Assembly: GCA_013339895.1 (NCBI GenBank) | Contig: JABACO010000022.1 | Coordinates: 3,659,837-3,723,836 of the forward strand | Source: Ephydatia muelleri | Taxonomy: Eukaryota > Porifera > Demospongiae > Spongillida > Spongillidae | DNA length: 64,000 nucleotides | Reading direction: 5' to 3' | In this document: positions 12,150-22,857 of the stretch, piece after piece | Position numbering within the stretch: the stretch's first letter is position 1 | How the letters are laid out: each line of letters starts with the position of its first letter | Position numbers and translations under genes: made by a program | Notes under the pieces: generated by a model | The model's database searches: none | Told to the model about the DNA's origin: nothing | The model's input: the letters and a program-made list of their open reading frames with translations, nothing else

Positions 12150-15100
12150 CTATTTGGGGTACTGCTTCCATTCCATGCCATCCGGAGGCTTGATATCAGT
12201 CTTCTTTGTCCCTATTTCATTCCAATTAGTGCTCAGCACAGTTCCTCCAGACTCGGACTGCATGGAAACATAATTGCATGCGAGGGGTGCCTCTTTTCTA
12301 ATATACATATATACATCAGAGCAGAATTGATCATCATATGGACATCACACAAGTATTGAAAAGAGTATGTAATAATTACAGCCAATAAATGAAGTTACAG
12401 TTTATCATATGGATAAAGTTCATTTACACGCCTAAATCAATAAACTGGATTTGTAAAAAGAGCATAAACGTGCTAATTATAATGAGCTAATTTAGATGGA
12501 ATACACATTTTAGACAACAGATCAACATCATCCTGACTACTTAAATCATTTATTTGCTTTCTTTAGAGTACTGTTTTCTACAGTTCATTCTTCTAACGTG
12601 CTGCCCAATAATGTGACCCAAATGACAGAAATAAGTGCACACTGACTAATCAACCATTAGACCTTGTTGAACTAAACTCCACTAGACCATCTTAAATTAA
12701 ACTTCCACTAGACAGTGTTAAAATAAGCTTTATAAGGTACTGTAGCCATACAGCCACAATTTAATATTGGATGATTTTTTTCAATCCACAATCATTTATT
12801 CAACACCGCCAAAATAACTAATTCGATCACTCGTTGAAGTCTGTCGACCTCAGGACTTACAAAGGACTTGGCCATGGCTTTCTTCACATCGTCACTGCCA
12901 TCTTTGTAGATCTGCTGGAACAGTTGCTGCAGCGCCGCATCCCCCTCAGGCTTCTCCTCCTTCTCCTCCTTCTTTATGTCGGCCACCAACTTGTCCCAGT
13001 CACGTCCCACGTGTTTGGACGAAGGGTACTTGTGAATCGTGTCAACTGCTAAGCAGGATGGGAGGGCACAAGTGTATCATGAGTTCATGAGTGTTTTGAT
13101 GTGACACATGTACGTAACATACATCGTACATGCATGTTACGTGTAAGTAAACGTACATCATTCATGCAAGTTACATGTACGTATACGTACATCATATATG
13201 CATGCTACATGTACGTATACGTACACATGCATGTTACATGTACAGTACAGACATGCATGCACACACATGCTTGTCACATGTGTGCACATGCACACCACTT
13301 TACACCTGTAGGCACCACTAATGCAAAAATGCACACACACACTCCATATTTCGGTTTCAGAACTGTTAAGAATGCAGCATCACTTGAAAACTATCTCTCA
13401 GCATGTTTCACACCATCCCTCACTAAATGGGATCGTTCCGTGAAAAGGGAACTAACGCATGTTTTTTCAAGATTTCAAATATTTTGATATTCTAGAAGTT
13501 TGAAATGTCCTGCTTCTTACGCATTGAGAATCGGAGTATCTGCCATGGAGTTTGGAAGGCTCTGAATTTTTAATTAGCCATACATTTCAACGCAAGCTTT
13601 ACATTCCTATTGCATGTACTGAAAATGGCATGCATTAGGTCCCTTTTCACGGAAACGATCCCAAATATGATTTTTTTTTTTTGCTGGGAGACACCCAACA
13701 GTTTCAACAGTTCAAAATGTGACACTCACTGATGGTATGAATGAAATGCCACTTTTTAAAAGCATACAAAATAGTGCCACTGATCCAGTGATGCTGGCAT
13801 TCTTAAGAGTTATCTGAACCTGCGTCAGCAGGTTCAATATAGGATTGATTGAGGAATGATGAATGTCATTAAAAATTTTAAATCGTGTCGGGAGGGACAA
13901 CGGAGAGAAACGGATCACTTATCTCGTTGCAGCAATCGAACGACAACACCAAGATCTACGTTTTCATGCTAGTTTCATGTCATTAAACTATGCGCTTCCA
14001 GACAAACAAAGAACCTGCTTCTCGTGCCCATTCCCAAAAAAATTGTTGGTCGTCGTCGTCGTCGTCTTCTTCTTCCTTAGGAAGGTATAACTCGAGCTAC
14101 GAACGGTTTTAAAGAACGACAATAGTACCAATCTCTTCAGAATTTACCGGCACGTTATCCTAGCATGTCATTTGGACACATATCACATCTAGAAAGAAAC
14201 TACAGCGAGAAATACCTTATTTGGTTGCAAGTTCTATGGCCATCTAGCAAGTTCTAGCAAGTTCTTAATAAAATGTATAATTTTAGGGAGTATAAATACT
14301 CCAACAGGCACTAAATTTATTTGTCGCAGTTTAGTCGTTACTTACTTTGGCTAGTGAAGTTGTTTTTCTAAAAATGCCTTCGCGTAATCAAAAGAAGAGA
14401 TCTGAGCAACGAGCGGAATACCTCCAAAAACGAGAAGATATTTTATCACAAGAGAACAAGGCTAAAGCCCGAGCGCGCTACAAGGCCGACCCTGAAAAGA
14501 AGAAGGCCTCTGTACGCGACACCTACAAGGCCGACCCAGAAAAGAAGAAGGCCTCTGTACGCGACACCTACAAGGCCGACCCAGAAAAGAAGAAGGCCTC
14601 TGTACGCGACACCTACAACGCAAATGCTGTATCTAAGCGTGCTGCTAAAAGGCAGCGATATCAAGAGGGCGTCGAGGAGAACCGTGCTGCTAAAAGGCAG
14701 CGATATCAAGAGGGCGTCGAGGAGAACCGTGCTGCTAAAAGGCAGCGATATCAAGAGGACGTCGAGGAGAACCGTGCTGCTAATAGGCGGATATACAGGG
14801 GCAATTCAGCTACCATTAAGGCAGCTAGAAGGAGTCGGTATTGGAAGGGTCGTAGAACTACCAGTACCACCCAAAGGTATGTTATAAATAGCATGCTGTA
14901 TGTAGCATTTAAAGTCTAAGGGCTGCTTTCTTACGTGCTAATGCAAGTTGCTCATGGCTTCCTGTCATGCACACAACATTTCTTGTACGCTTGCATGCAT
15001 TTTATCAGATGTACAGTAAGGCTTCCCAGTTCCCTGGTAAAGGTCAATGTTTGTACAAAAGGTTATTTGTGCATGCATCTGTGTCTGTTACATTGTACAT

Positions 15101-18100
15101 TAGTTATCTGATGTTGAAAGAAAGGACTACACACGTTTGTATAGTACAAGTCAGTCATGCGCATCCACCCCTTGCTGCAGCACTGCACCTGCATACCTCA
15201 GGTCATGTGATTGGATGAAATTCAACCAATAGAATTTTAGCACACCTACACACACACACACTCCACCCCTCCCCCTCAGTATGTGATGGCATGCATGAAA
15301 AAGCGACCAATCAGTGAATGGACGGATGAAATTAGACCAATAGAATTATAGCACAGCTAGAAAACATGGCTGTGCATGTATACCAGTATAAACCAACGAC
15401 CCGTAGAACAGCACATTTCTCTCTTGAAAAAAATTCAAAGGTAAATACTAAGTTTTTTACAAGTTGTTTCAATACTCTGTCACGTAGATGGCTGAAGAAG
15501 TCGGGAAAGAATTTTTTGATGACTCTGAAGGAGAGGAGGTCGAGGAAGCACATACATCCTCCTTCATCACAACTTCTGCCCCCGCCAGCGCTAGCCTCAC
15601 CACCAACAGCAGCGCTAGCCCTACCACCAGCAGCAGCGCTGCCCCCGCCAACGCTAGCCCCACCACCACCAGCAGCGCTGCCCCCGCCAGCGCTAGCCCC
15701 ACCACCAGCAGCAGCGCTGCCCCCGCCAGCGCTAGCCCCACCACCAGCAGCAGCGCTACCCCCGCCAACGCTAGCCCCACCGCTGCCCCCACCAGCGCTA
15801 GCCCCACCACCATGGCCAGCAGCAGCGCTGCCCCCCCCCCCCCCCCAGAGCTAGTCCCACCACCACCAGCAGCGCCCCTTCCACCGCCAGTACCAGTTCT
15901 GCCCCCGCCACTGCTCCCCCCAATGCTGCCCCCGCCACCCGCATGGCCATACCCAAGGCGGGGGGGAAGAAGAGGAAGAGGAGGGAGAAGAGGCCGAGGA
16001 GGCGGCAAAATAATTAATTATATTAAAAACAATTATACGTACCATTTTTAATTAATTGTGTGTTCGTTAATTTATTACTTTTCATTATTAAAGTCATATT
16101 GTAAAAACAAAGCGTTTATAAGTTCTTTGACACGGAGAAAAAAAAACTTATGAAACAAGTAAATAAAAACATTCTCTAACGAGAAAGTTGGTGGGCATAT
16201 AGGATTGACAATGTTGGTGTAAAAAGCACGGAAACAAGTGTGACAGAAATGTTACTGGAAAATTGAAATAGGCCTATATTTAGCCCATTTTCTCAGGCGT
16301 GCGCTGCCTAAATGTGACTGGGCTAAATATAGGCCTATTTCAATTTTCCAGTAACATTTCTGTCACACTTGTTTCCGTGCTTTTTACACCAACATTGTCA
16401 ATCCTATATGCCCACCAACTTTCTCGTTAGAGAATGTTTTTATTTACTTGTTACACTGTTCTGATAATACACATTTTGACGATACCATACAAGTGATATT
16501 GAACTCCTTTTTTCTAGAGGGAAATTTGCTACGAATGTGTACTCATGATGCATATGGATGCTCCACACCATCATATGTGTGGGCCAAGTGGATTTCAAGA
16601 CCTAGCACATCGCACCACAGTAATCTTCTACCGTGCACACATGTATCTGTAACTGCAGTCAATCCTGAATACATATATTACAGGGATAGCTGTGACGGAG
16701 CCGAGTTAACTTTAATCTGCATTGTGTAATTGATCGTCTGAGCATGCGCATGCGGGTATATATTGGGATGTTGGTTCTCGGGTTTTATTTCAATAACGGA
16801 AGAGGGACGTAGTTACTGTCAGAGGTTTGCCACATTTTGGTGTCAGAAGTGGGATAAACTTTGTCAAACGGTTATCGACTCCCACGTGGCGGTATATGTC
16901 CGAGTCAACGACGCGTTCCGGTACTGTATACAAAACCATGTCAAAGAAAGAGAGCCAGGGAGAGGGGACTGCAGCGGAACCACGAGCAGTGGAGGAGCTA
17001 CTGCGAATGCTGGTGGAAGACCGACGGAGCAGGGAAGCTGAGTTTGCGGAAGAAAGACGAAGACGAGAGCGAGAGCTTGCAGCAGAGAGGGAGGCGCGCG
17101 AACGGGAGGTCTCTCAACAGATGGAAACGATGCGGAGGCAAATGGAGTCGCTAATGGACCTGGTGAAGGAGTCCAAGAAAGAAGGAATAGAGGTAAGGTT
17201 GGTAGTAGAATCTTTTCTCATAATCTGCAGGTGACACTGGTGGCGTTGTCAGAGAAAGATAATATCGAGGCATACCTCGTGACGTTCGAGCGCATCATGG
17301 AGGCCTATAAGGTCCCTAAGAGCGAATGGAAGTACCACCTGGCACACCAGCTCACAGGTCGGGCACAGCATGCGTTCGCTGCACTTCCGGGCGACAACGC
17401 AGGTGTTTACGAAGAGCTGAAGGCGGCTATTTACTCCGTTACAACATCAATGAAGAATCTTATCGACGCCGTTTTTAAGGAGACGGTTCGTGAAAATGGT
17501 GAGTCTAATAGAGCGTATGCTATTCGCCTGTTGGATTTGGAGTCTAAGTGGCTGCGAGAATGTGACACGGTGGAGAAGGTCAAGGAAGCCATCGGACTGG
17601 AGCAGTTCCTGAAGACCTTGCCTCAGCGACCGGAAACCGGAGACTTGTGTTAAAGCGGGTGAAATAGCAGATGAATTCGAGCAAGTGAGAAAGGGTGAGC
17701 CTAGTACACTGGAGACACAGAGAGAGAAAAACAAGGGGGTAAGAGGAGAACACAAGCCTGGGCTGAGATGCTACAACTGCTGGGAGGAGGGTAATGTAAA
17801 CGCTAAGTGCCCGAAACCTAAAGACAAAGCTCTATTGTGTTCCATAAAAGCTAGCGCCAGACGTGGGTCATGTAAAGGCTAAGTGCCCGAAACCTAAAGA
17901 CAAAGCTCTATTGTGTTCCATAAAAGCTGGAGCCAGACGTAAGTCGGCTGGAGGGTTGTATCGTAAAGGAAGTGTTGAGGGGCACCAAGTTGAAGGGATA
18001 CTCCTAGACACGGGGTGCACAAGAACGATGATAAGGAAAGAGTTAGTGCCAGAGGAGAAAATCCTCATGGGGGATGCGGTAACAATTTGTTGTGCTCATG

Positions 18101-21100
18101 GTGACACGGTTCTGTACCCTTTAGCAGTATTGGAGCTGGAGGTGGATGGTATTAGTATACCAGTGGAGGCGGCAGTGTCAGAGAGTCTACCAGTACCAGT
18201 ACTCCTGGGGCGAGATGTGCCACAATTGGCTAGTTTGCTCGGAAAACCAGTGGGGGCGGAGCTGAAATCCGAGGAGGTAATGGTGGTAGTTACTCGGGCC
18301 CAAACCAAAAGGCAGTTGGAGGAGGAAATTCTGAGACGGGAGCAGGAGATAATCAGTGGGGCAGAGCAGAAACAGATGGAACAGCTGGATAAGGAAGACG
18401 AATATGCCGAGGAGGGTCCGCAGTCTGTAAACAATACGAGTCTGGTTCGAGGTGCTAAAGGAACAGCAGGGGTACTGACCAAGAAGCAAAAAAGAACAAT
18501 AAGGCAACAACTGGCACAAGTACAACCTAAAAACAGGGAACTACCCTTATCGGACATTTTTAAGGAGGAATTGGTACGACTGCAGAATGAGGATGAAACT
18601 CTGTCGAGGGTTAGAGGACTGGTGGAGAAGAAGCAGGGTGGTTTCGTGAGGAAGAATGAATTGTTGTATCGAATTAGGTGTCCACCAGGAAAGGGGGAAG
18701 CAGCGAAGCTAGAGCAGTTGGTGTTACCAAAGGAGGGCAGAGCTACCATTCTCAAGCTGGGGCACGAGATCCCGTTGGCGGGACACCTTGGAAGGGAGAA
18801 GACTCGTCGAAGAATTCTGAGACGGTTCTACTGGCCCACAATTTTCAGAGATGTGGAGGAATTCTGTCGTTGCTGTCCACAATGTCAGAAATCGACTACT
18901 CGGAAGGTAGTGCTGGTGCCATTGATTCCTTTGCCTGTGGTTGCGGAGCCGTTCTCATAGATAGCCATGGACATCATTGGTCCACTCCCAAGGAGCAATA
19001 GCGGAAACCGGTACGTGTTGGTCCTGTGTGATTACGCGACCCGCTACCCGGAGGCGTTACCATTGCGTAGTATTGATGCCAAGCATGTCGCTGAACAGTT
19101 TTCTCCAGGGTGGGCGTGCCCTGTGAGATATTGACAGACCAAGGGAGTAATTTTACGTCACAGCTTCTTGCTGAGCTATACAAGTTGTTACATATCCATG
19201 CCATTCGCACGAGCCCATATCATCCACAGACGGATGGAAAGATTTAACCAGACATTAAAGGCGATGTTAAGGAAAACCATTGATGAAGAGGGGAAAAATT
19301 GGGATAAACTGATCCCCTACTTATTGTTCGCATACCAGGAAGTGCCACAGGCCTCAACAGGGGTTTAATTCACCCTTTGAATTGATGCATGAGAGAGATG
19401 TGAGGGGTCCATTGGATGTGTTGAAGGAGAGTTTGGAAGCAGGTGGACAGTGTAAAACAGTGGTAGAACATGTATTGTTAATGAGGGAGAAGTTGAGCCA
19501 GATGACAGAACTAGTGAAGCAGAACTTACTGGAGGCACAAAGGCAGCAGAAAACCTGGTACGACAGTCACGCAAGGTCACGTGAGTTTAGGGATCTAGTC
19601 CTCGTGTTGTTGCCATCATCCAGCAACAAACTATTAGCCCAGTGGCAGGGGTCTTATCAAGTCCTGAGGCGGTGTGGCAAGGTGGCATATATGCATGACA
19701 AATCAAAAAGGAGGAGGATATTCCATGTGAACATGTTAAAGGGTTTCAATGTTCACAGGTCAGCAGAGTCCAACTACAGTGTTGAAGAGGGGTCACAAGG
19801 ATGCTTGGACGGGAGTTCAGATATTCCTGTGTGGAACGGGAAGCAGGCGGTGGAACCACAACTTGGAAAACATCTGACTGGTACTCAGTGTCAGCAGGTA
19901 CGAGACTTGCTAAAGGAGCTTGAGGTGGTGGTGAAAGATTTGCCTGGCAAGACACGACTGACAGAGCATCGAATCAAGACTGGTTCGGCAAAGCCAGTAC
20001 ATTTAACCCCCTATAGAATACCTCATGCATATCCGGGATGCAGTGCAACGCGAGTTGAAGGAAATGTTGCGTAATTATATCATTGAGCCATCCACTAGTG
20101 AGTGAGCAGCTCCCGTGGTGCTGGCTAAGAAGAGGGATGGTAGTTAAAGGATCTGTGTGGACTACAGACGGATCAATGAGGTAACCCAGACAGACTCCTA
20201 TCCCATACCTCGCGTGGATGTGATTATTGACCAGCTGGGAAAGGCTAAGTTCATAACGACATTGGATTTGGCGTGGGGCTATTGGCAAGTACCAGTTGCC
20301 CTTGAGCACCGTAAGAAAACCGCATTCGTTACCTCGTATGGTTTATACCAGTTCAAGCGGATGCCCTTTGGACTGAAAGGGGCACCCGCAACGTTCCAAC
20401 GGATGATGGACCGGATCGTAAGGGAGCTACAACCGTACACCTCCACGTATATAGACAATTTGGTAATCTTCAGTGAAACATGGGAGGAGCACTTGGAGCA
20501 TTTGCGGGTGGTGCTTGGTCGGCTTCAGCAGGCGGGGCTAACGATAAAGCTATCCAAATGTCAATTCGGCATGGATCACTGTGTGTATCTGGGACACGTC
20601 GTCGGAAAGGGTGTTGTTATCCCAGAGCTGAGCAAGCTAAGAGCGGTAGAGGCCTTTGCTGTTCCAGAGACTAAGACTGAGGTGCATGCCTTTCTCGGAA
20701 TGACGGGATATTATAGGAGGTTCATTGCTAATTATACGGAAATAACCTCAACTCTGACCGATCTGGTGAAGAAATCCGCCCCCAACAAGGTTTTGTGGTC
20801 AGATGAGTGTAACTCTGCTTTTACCACGTTGAAAAAGCTGCTTTGTTCTTCCCCCGTTTTAAGCAGCCCAGATTTTAGTAGGGAGTTCATCCTACAGACG
20901 GACGCGTCGGACAGGGCGGTTGGTGCAGTGTTGAGCCAGGTGAACGAAATAGGGGAGGAGCATCCTGTTGGCTATTTTAGTAGGAAGCTATTGCCCCGGG
21001 AAGAGCGCTACTCAACAATCGAAAAGGAATGCTTGGCGATAAAGATGGGGGTGGAAGCATTTAGTGTTTATCTGCTGGGCAGAGATTTAGCTATTCAAAC

Positions 21101-22857
21101 CGACCATTGAGCGCTGCAGTGTCTGAACACCCTGAAAGACAACAACTCAAGGTTGACCAGGTGGAGTCTGACTCTTCAAGCATATTTATTCTCAGTCCGA
21201 CATCGACCAGGAGCAACCAACTCAAATGCAGACGCCCTCTCAGGGATTCCAACAACATGAAGTTGTTGAAATTGAGGAGGAAGGAATGTGACGGAGCGAG
21301 TTAACTTTAATCTGCATTGTGTAATTGATCATCTGAGCATGCGCGTGTGGATATATATTGTGATTAAAGGGATTCTGGTTCTCGGGTTTTATTTCAATAA
21401 CGGAAGAGGGGACGTAGTTACTGTCGGAGGTTTGCCACAGTAGCATACCAACATCAACATAAGTGTACATCTTAGATACACTTTCTTAAAGGACACGAGT
21501 CAGTTCCTCACCTTCTGCCTTGACTGGTATGACCTTTGCTTTACTGTCTTCCTTCTTTTCCAGTGTGATCCAATGGAATCCTTCGGCCTTCCTCATCTTA
21601 ATCTCCACCTGCGTAAACACACAGAGTCACATGTGAACATGCGCTCACGTGTCACACACACACACACAATTAATCTGATTCTGTTACATATAAGATGTGA
21701 AGACACAACTGTGGATGAGGTGTGGGAGGGGTGCAGCCTGTACAACAGACACATATCTAGATAAGCACTCAGCACGCATGCTCACAAACATACACATACC
21801 ACACATGCATGCGCAAATGCACACACATACCACACGTGCACACCCACAACACATACCACACGTGCGTGCGCGCACACACACACACATACCACACATACAC
21901 ACACACACATACCACACACACATACACACACACACACACAAGTGTGCACATGCTTACCTTGGTACTCAAGATCTTGAAGGAACATCTGTCCACCACCACT
22001 GGGCAGGCCAGATCAATATCCAATACATGGCTTGCTCCGGAGGGAAGCTTTATCGACACACTGAGCTGGGAGAGAAGAGAGAAGCAGAGAAATCCATTAC
22101 CCATATGATGTCCTGTGTGCACCAGACACAACAATGGCTGTTGGAGACCATGGTAGGTTCATGCAATTATACTGCATTAAAAACCGTCGAGTTGGTATTC
22201 TACACTTTTCCAAGTCATACTACAACAACGTTGTTACAGATGCCAAATAAATTCAGACAACATCACAGAGCATAGTGATCACAAAATACTCAACAAGACT
22301 ACGTGATCCAGCAATACACTCCCTCCCCCACCCTACCTCCCACACACACACTTTACTACTACGAAAATAATTCACAATCTGTGTGTTCATGCATTCGTTC
22401 GCAAACGTATACAATGCCATACTGCGTCTGTTTACCTACATACAGCACTTCGTTGAGGTTATAACTAACCACTTACATTGTTCTCGCTGAATTCCACCTC
22501 CGCGTCTTGCTGTTGAACATTCTTCACAAGCACGTTAACGACTACATCTGTCTGCGTTTGATACCAATCAAACCTGTTACCAGGAAGAAAATTTAATGAA
22601 GTGCATACAAGCGCTATATGCCGCAGACATACACAAAAGACTATTAGTGGAAGAAACTATGTCTCAACAAACCTCGGCTTTGTTGGTTCAGCAGGTGCAG
22701 AAGGTTGCGAACTGGAGGAAGGTTGGGTAACTTGCGAAGGCTCTGCTGTTGTTTGAGCTACAGGCTTGGCAGTTGCTTGTGCATGATGCTCCGAGCTCGG
22801 AGCAACCTCTTGCTTTAAGGGAGAGTCCGTCTTGCTAGAGCTGTCGTTTTCAGCCAT
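12150..22857 (-). CDS. SUGT1: SUGT1-like co-chaperone (CS + SGS domains, no TPR)
   Basis: Six minus-strand exons join in phase: 22857-22673, 22573-22477, 22065-21958, 21608-21512, 13045-12861, 12257-12150 (TAG), total 259 residues. Exon 1 is a Ser/Gln/Ala/Pro-rich leader ending at the start of the CS domain. Exons 2-4 give the CS domain ([27 protein letters not shown]). Exons 5-6 give the SGS domain ([42 protein letters not shown]). SGT1 binds HSP90 through CS and its clients through SGS, in kinetochore assembly and innate immune receptor folding (family knowledge). The three N-terminal TPRs of human SUGT1 are absent: the ATG opens directly into the leader, unless an upstream exon exists. Intron 4 is 8,466 bp and loaded with insertions; the retrotransposon ends 72 bp from exon 4. 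Confidence 0.88.
13105..13290. repeat. imperfect tandem, palindrome-rich ACGT/ATGC repeat
   Basis: Successive blocks of about 36-40 bp of the type TACATGTACGTATACGTACATCAT and CATGCATGTTACATGTAC repeat with variation. Nearly every block contains self-complementary GTAC, CATG or TGCA cores. It lies in SUGT1 intron 4, 60 bp from exon 5. Confidence 0.6.
13428..13663. mobile_element. MITE family 1, best-preserved copy
   Basis: About 236 bp with inverted terminal repeats of roughly 34 bp: the left end reads TGGGATCGTTCCGTGAAAAG and the right end is its near-exact complement (CTTTTCACGGAAACGATCCCA). It is the reverse orientation of the copies at 4405, 40457 and 56416. No open reading frame of note. 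Target duplication is unclear. Confidence 0.8.
14374..15854 (+). CDS. repeat-bearing basic/proline-rich protein nested in a SUGT1 intron
   Basis: I do not recognise a named family. Exon 1 (14374-14876) starts [16 protein letters not shown] and contains three perfect-phase 15-residue units of the type [15 protein letters not shown], then about four of the type [15 protein letters not shown]. All are 45 bp long, and it ends at a good donor (AAAG/GTATGT) in phase 2. An acceptor at 15487 opens a second exon; in the spliced phase it gives a basic stretch ([20 protein letters not shown]) and then a Pro/Ala-rich repeat to 15854. If read from its own ATG (15488) the exon instead gives an acidic start and runs to 16051, ending in an RGG-like tail. 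Arrays of this xYxxxPEKKxA type occur at the N-termini of mobile-element proteins in invertebrates, which I offer only as a lead. A poly-C run at 15832-15846 makes the downstream frame unreliable. Confidence 0.45.
15570..15835. repeat. about 39-bp Ala/Pro/Ser-coding minisatellite
   Basis: Tandem units built on GCTAGCCCCACCACCAGCAG are open in several frames on both strands because the GC-rich unit lacks stop triplets, so open frames here are not by themselves evidence of coding. Confidence 0.85.
16154..16452. mobile_element. foldback element: perfect 134-bp inverted repeat, 31-nt loop
   Basis: The left arm 16154-16287 and right arm 16319-16452 are complementary along 134 bp with no mismatch I can find; the spacer is 16288-16318. 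The arms start AACAAGTAAATAAAAACATT. No coding. Perfect arms imply a recent origin or gene conversion. No clear target duplication is visible. It lies 239 bp before the LTR retrotransposon in SUGT1 intron 4. Confidence 0.85.
16691..16834 (+). repeat. left LTR
   Basis: 144 bp, TGTGAC...GCCACA, paired with 21287-21439. The sequence CTCGGGTTTTATTTCAATAACG is shared exactly by both copies. Confidence 0.9.
16938..17880 (+). pseudogene. gag region
   Basis: ATG at 16938 opens an Arg/Glu-rich coiled-coil segment. After a 38-bp interval bounded by GTAAGG and CTGCAG (17193-17230) comes a SCAN/retrotransposon-gag type domain (17231-17650; [18 protein letters not shown]). A CCHC-type knuckle follows (CYNCWEEGN, 17772 onward). 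The frame is broken at 17653. The stretch from 17796 is tandemly duplicated at 17872 with a 76-bp period, which repeats the end of the knuckle and shifts the frame. Confidence 0.75.
17881..18957 (+). pseudogene. aspartic protease and N-terminal integrase region
   Basis: The protease active-site motif LDTGCTRT is at about 18005-18030. The C-terminal part of the frame is the HHCC zinc-binding domain of integrase ([18 protein letters not shown], then CPQC) at about 18780-18890. The frame ends at an in-frame TAG (18957-18959) just before the integrase core. Confidence 0.8.
18960..19740 (+). pseudogene. integrase core and C-terminal region, frameshifted
   Basis: MDIIGPLPR opens the catalytic core at 18967; LTDQGSNF follows in another frame at about 19130, and [13 protein letters not shown] (19235 onward) in a third. 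A frame from 19382 gives the C-terminal chromatin-binding-like region with [10 protein letters not shown]. At least three frame changes inactivate it. Confidence 0.75.
19750..21110 (+). pseudogene. reverse transcriptase and RNase H, with nonsense codons
   Basis: RT motifs run in order: [34 protein letters not shown], and YIDN in place of YIDD. RNase H follows ([21 protein letters not shown]). In-frame stops lie just before the RT core at about 20103 and 20146, and a TGA at 21108 cuts RNase H; coding similarity continues to about 21245 beyond it. YIDN alters one of the two catalytic aspartates. Confidence 0.85.
21287..21439 (+). repeat. right LTR
   Basis: 153 bp, TGTGACGGAG...GCCACA, preceded by a purine tract; ends 72 bp before SUGT1 exon 4. 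Confidence 0.9.
21655..21950. repeat. CA microsatellites in SUGT1 intron 3
   Basis: CA tracts and CACATACCACA blocks alternate. The His/Thr- and Cys/Val-rich frames across them are artefacts of the repeat. Confidence 0.9.

Larger units (their letters stand above)
16691..21439 (+). mobile_element. Ty3-type LTR retrotransposon with integrase upstream of RT (Gmr1-like), decayed
   Basis: Left LTR 16691-16834 and right LTR 21287-21439 both start TGTGACGGAG and end GCCACA; they differ by substitutions and a roughly 10-bp indel, so the insertion is not recent. A primer-binding site (TGGTGTCAGAAGTGGGA, 16838-16854) follows the left LTR and a polypurine tract (about 21274-21286) precedes the right. 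Flanks are ATAGC and GTAGC, a 4/5 target duplication. The internal order is gag with CCHC, protease, integrase, reverse transcriptase, RNase H. Integrase before RT is the copia order, yet the RT and RNase H are Ty3-like; that combination defines the Gmr1 group. Several stops and frameshifts make this copy inactive. It sits in the opposite orientation to its host gene SUGT1. Confidence 0.88.

Noticed and set aside
15469..16008. Minus-strand Leu/Gly/Ala-rich frame
   Set aside because: Antisense of a stop-poor GC-rich minisatellite.
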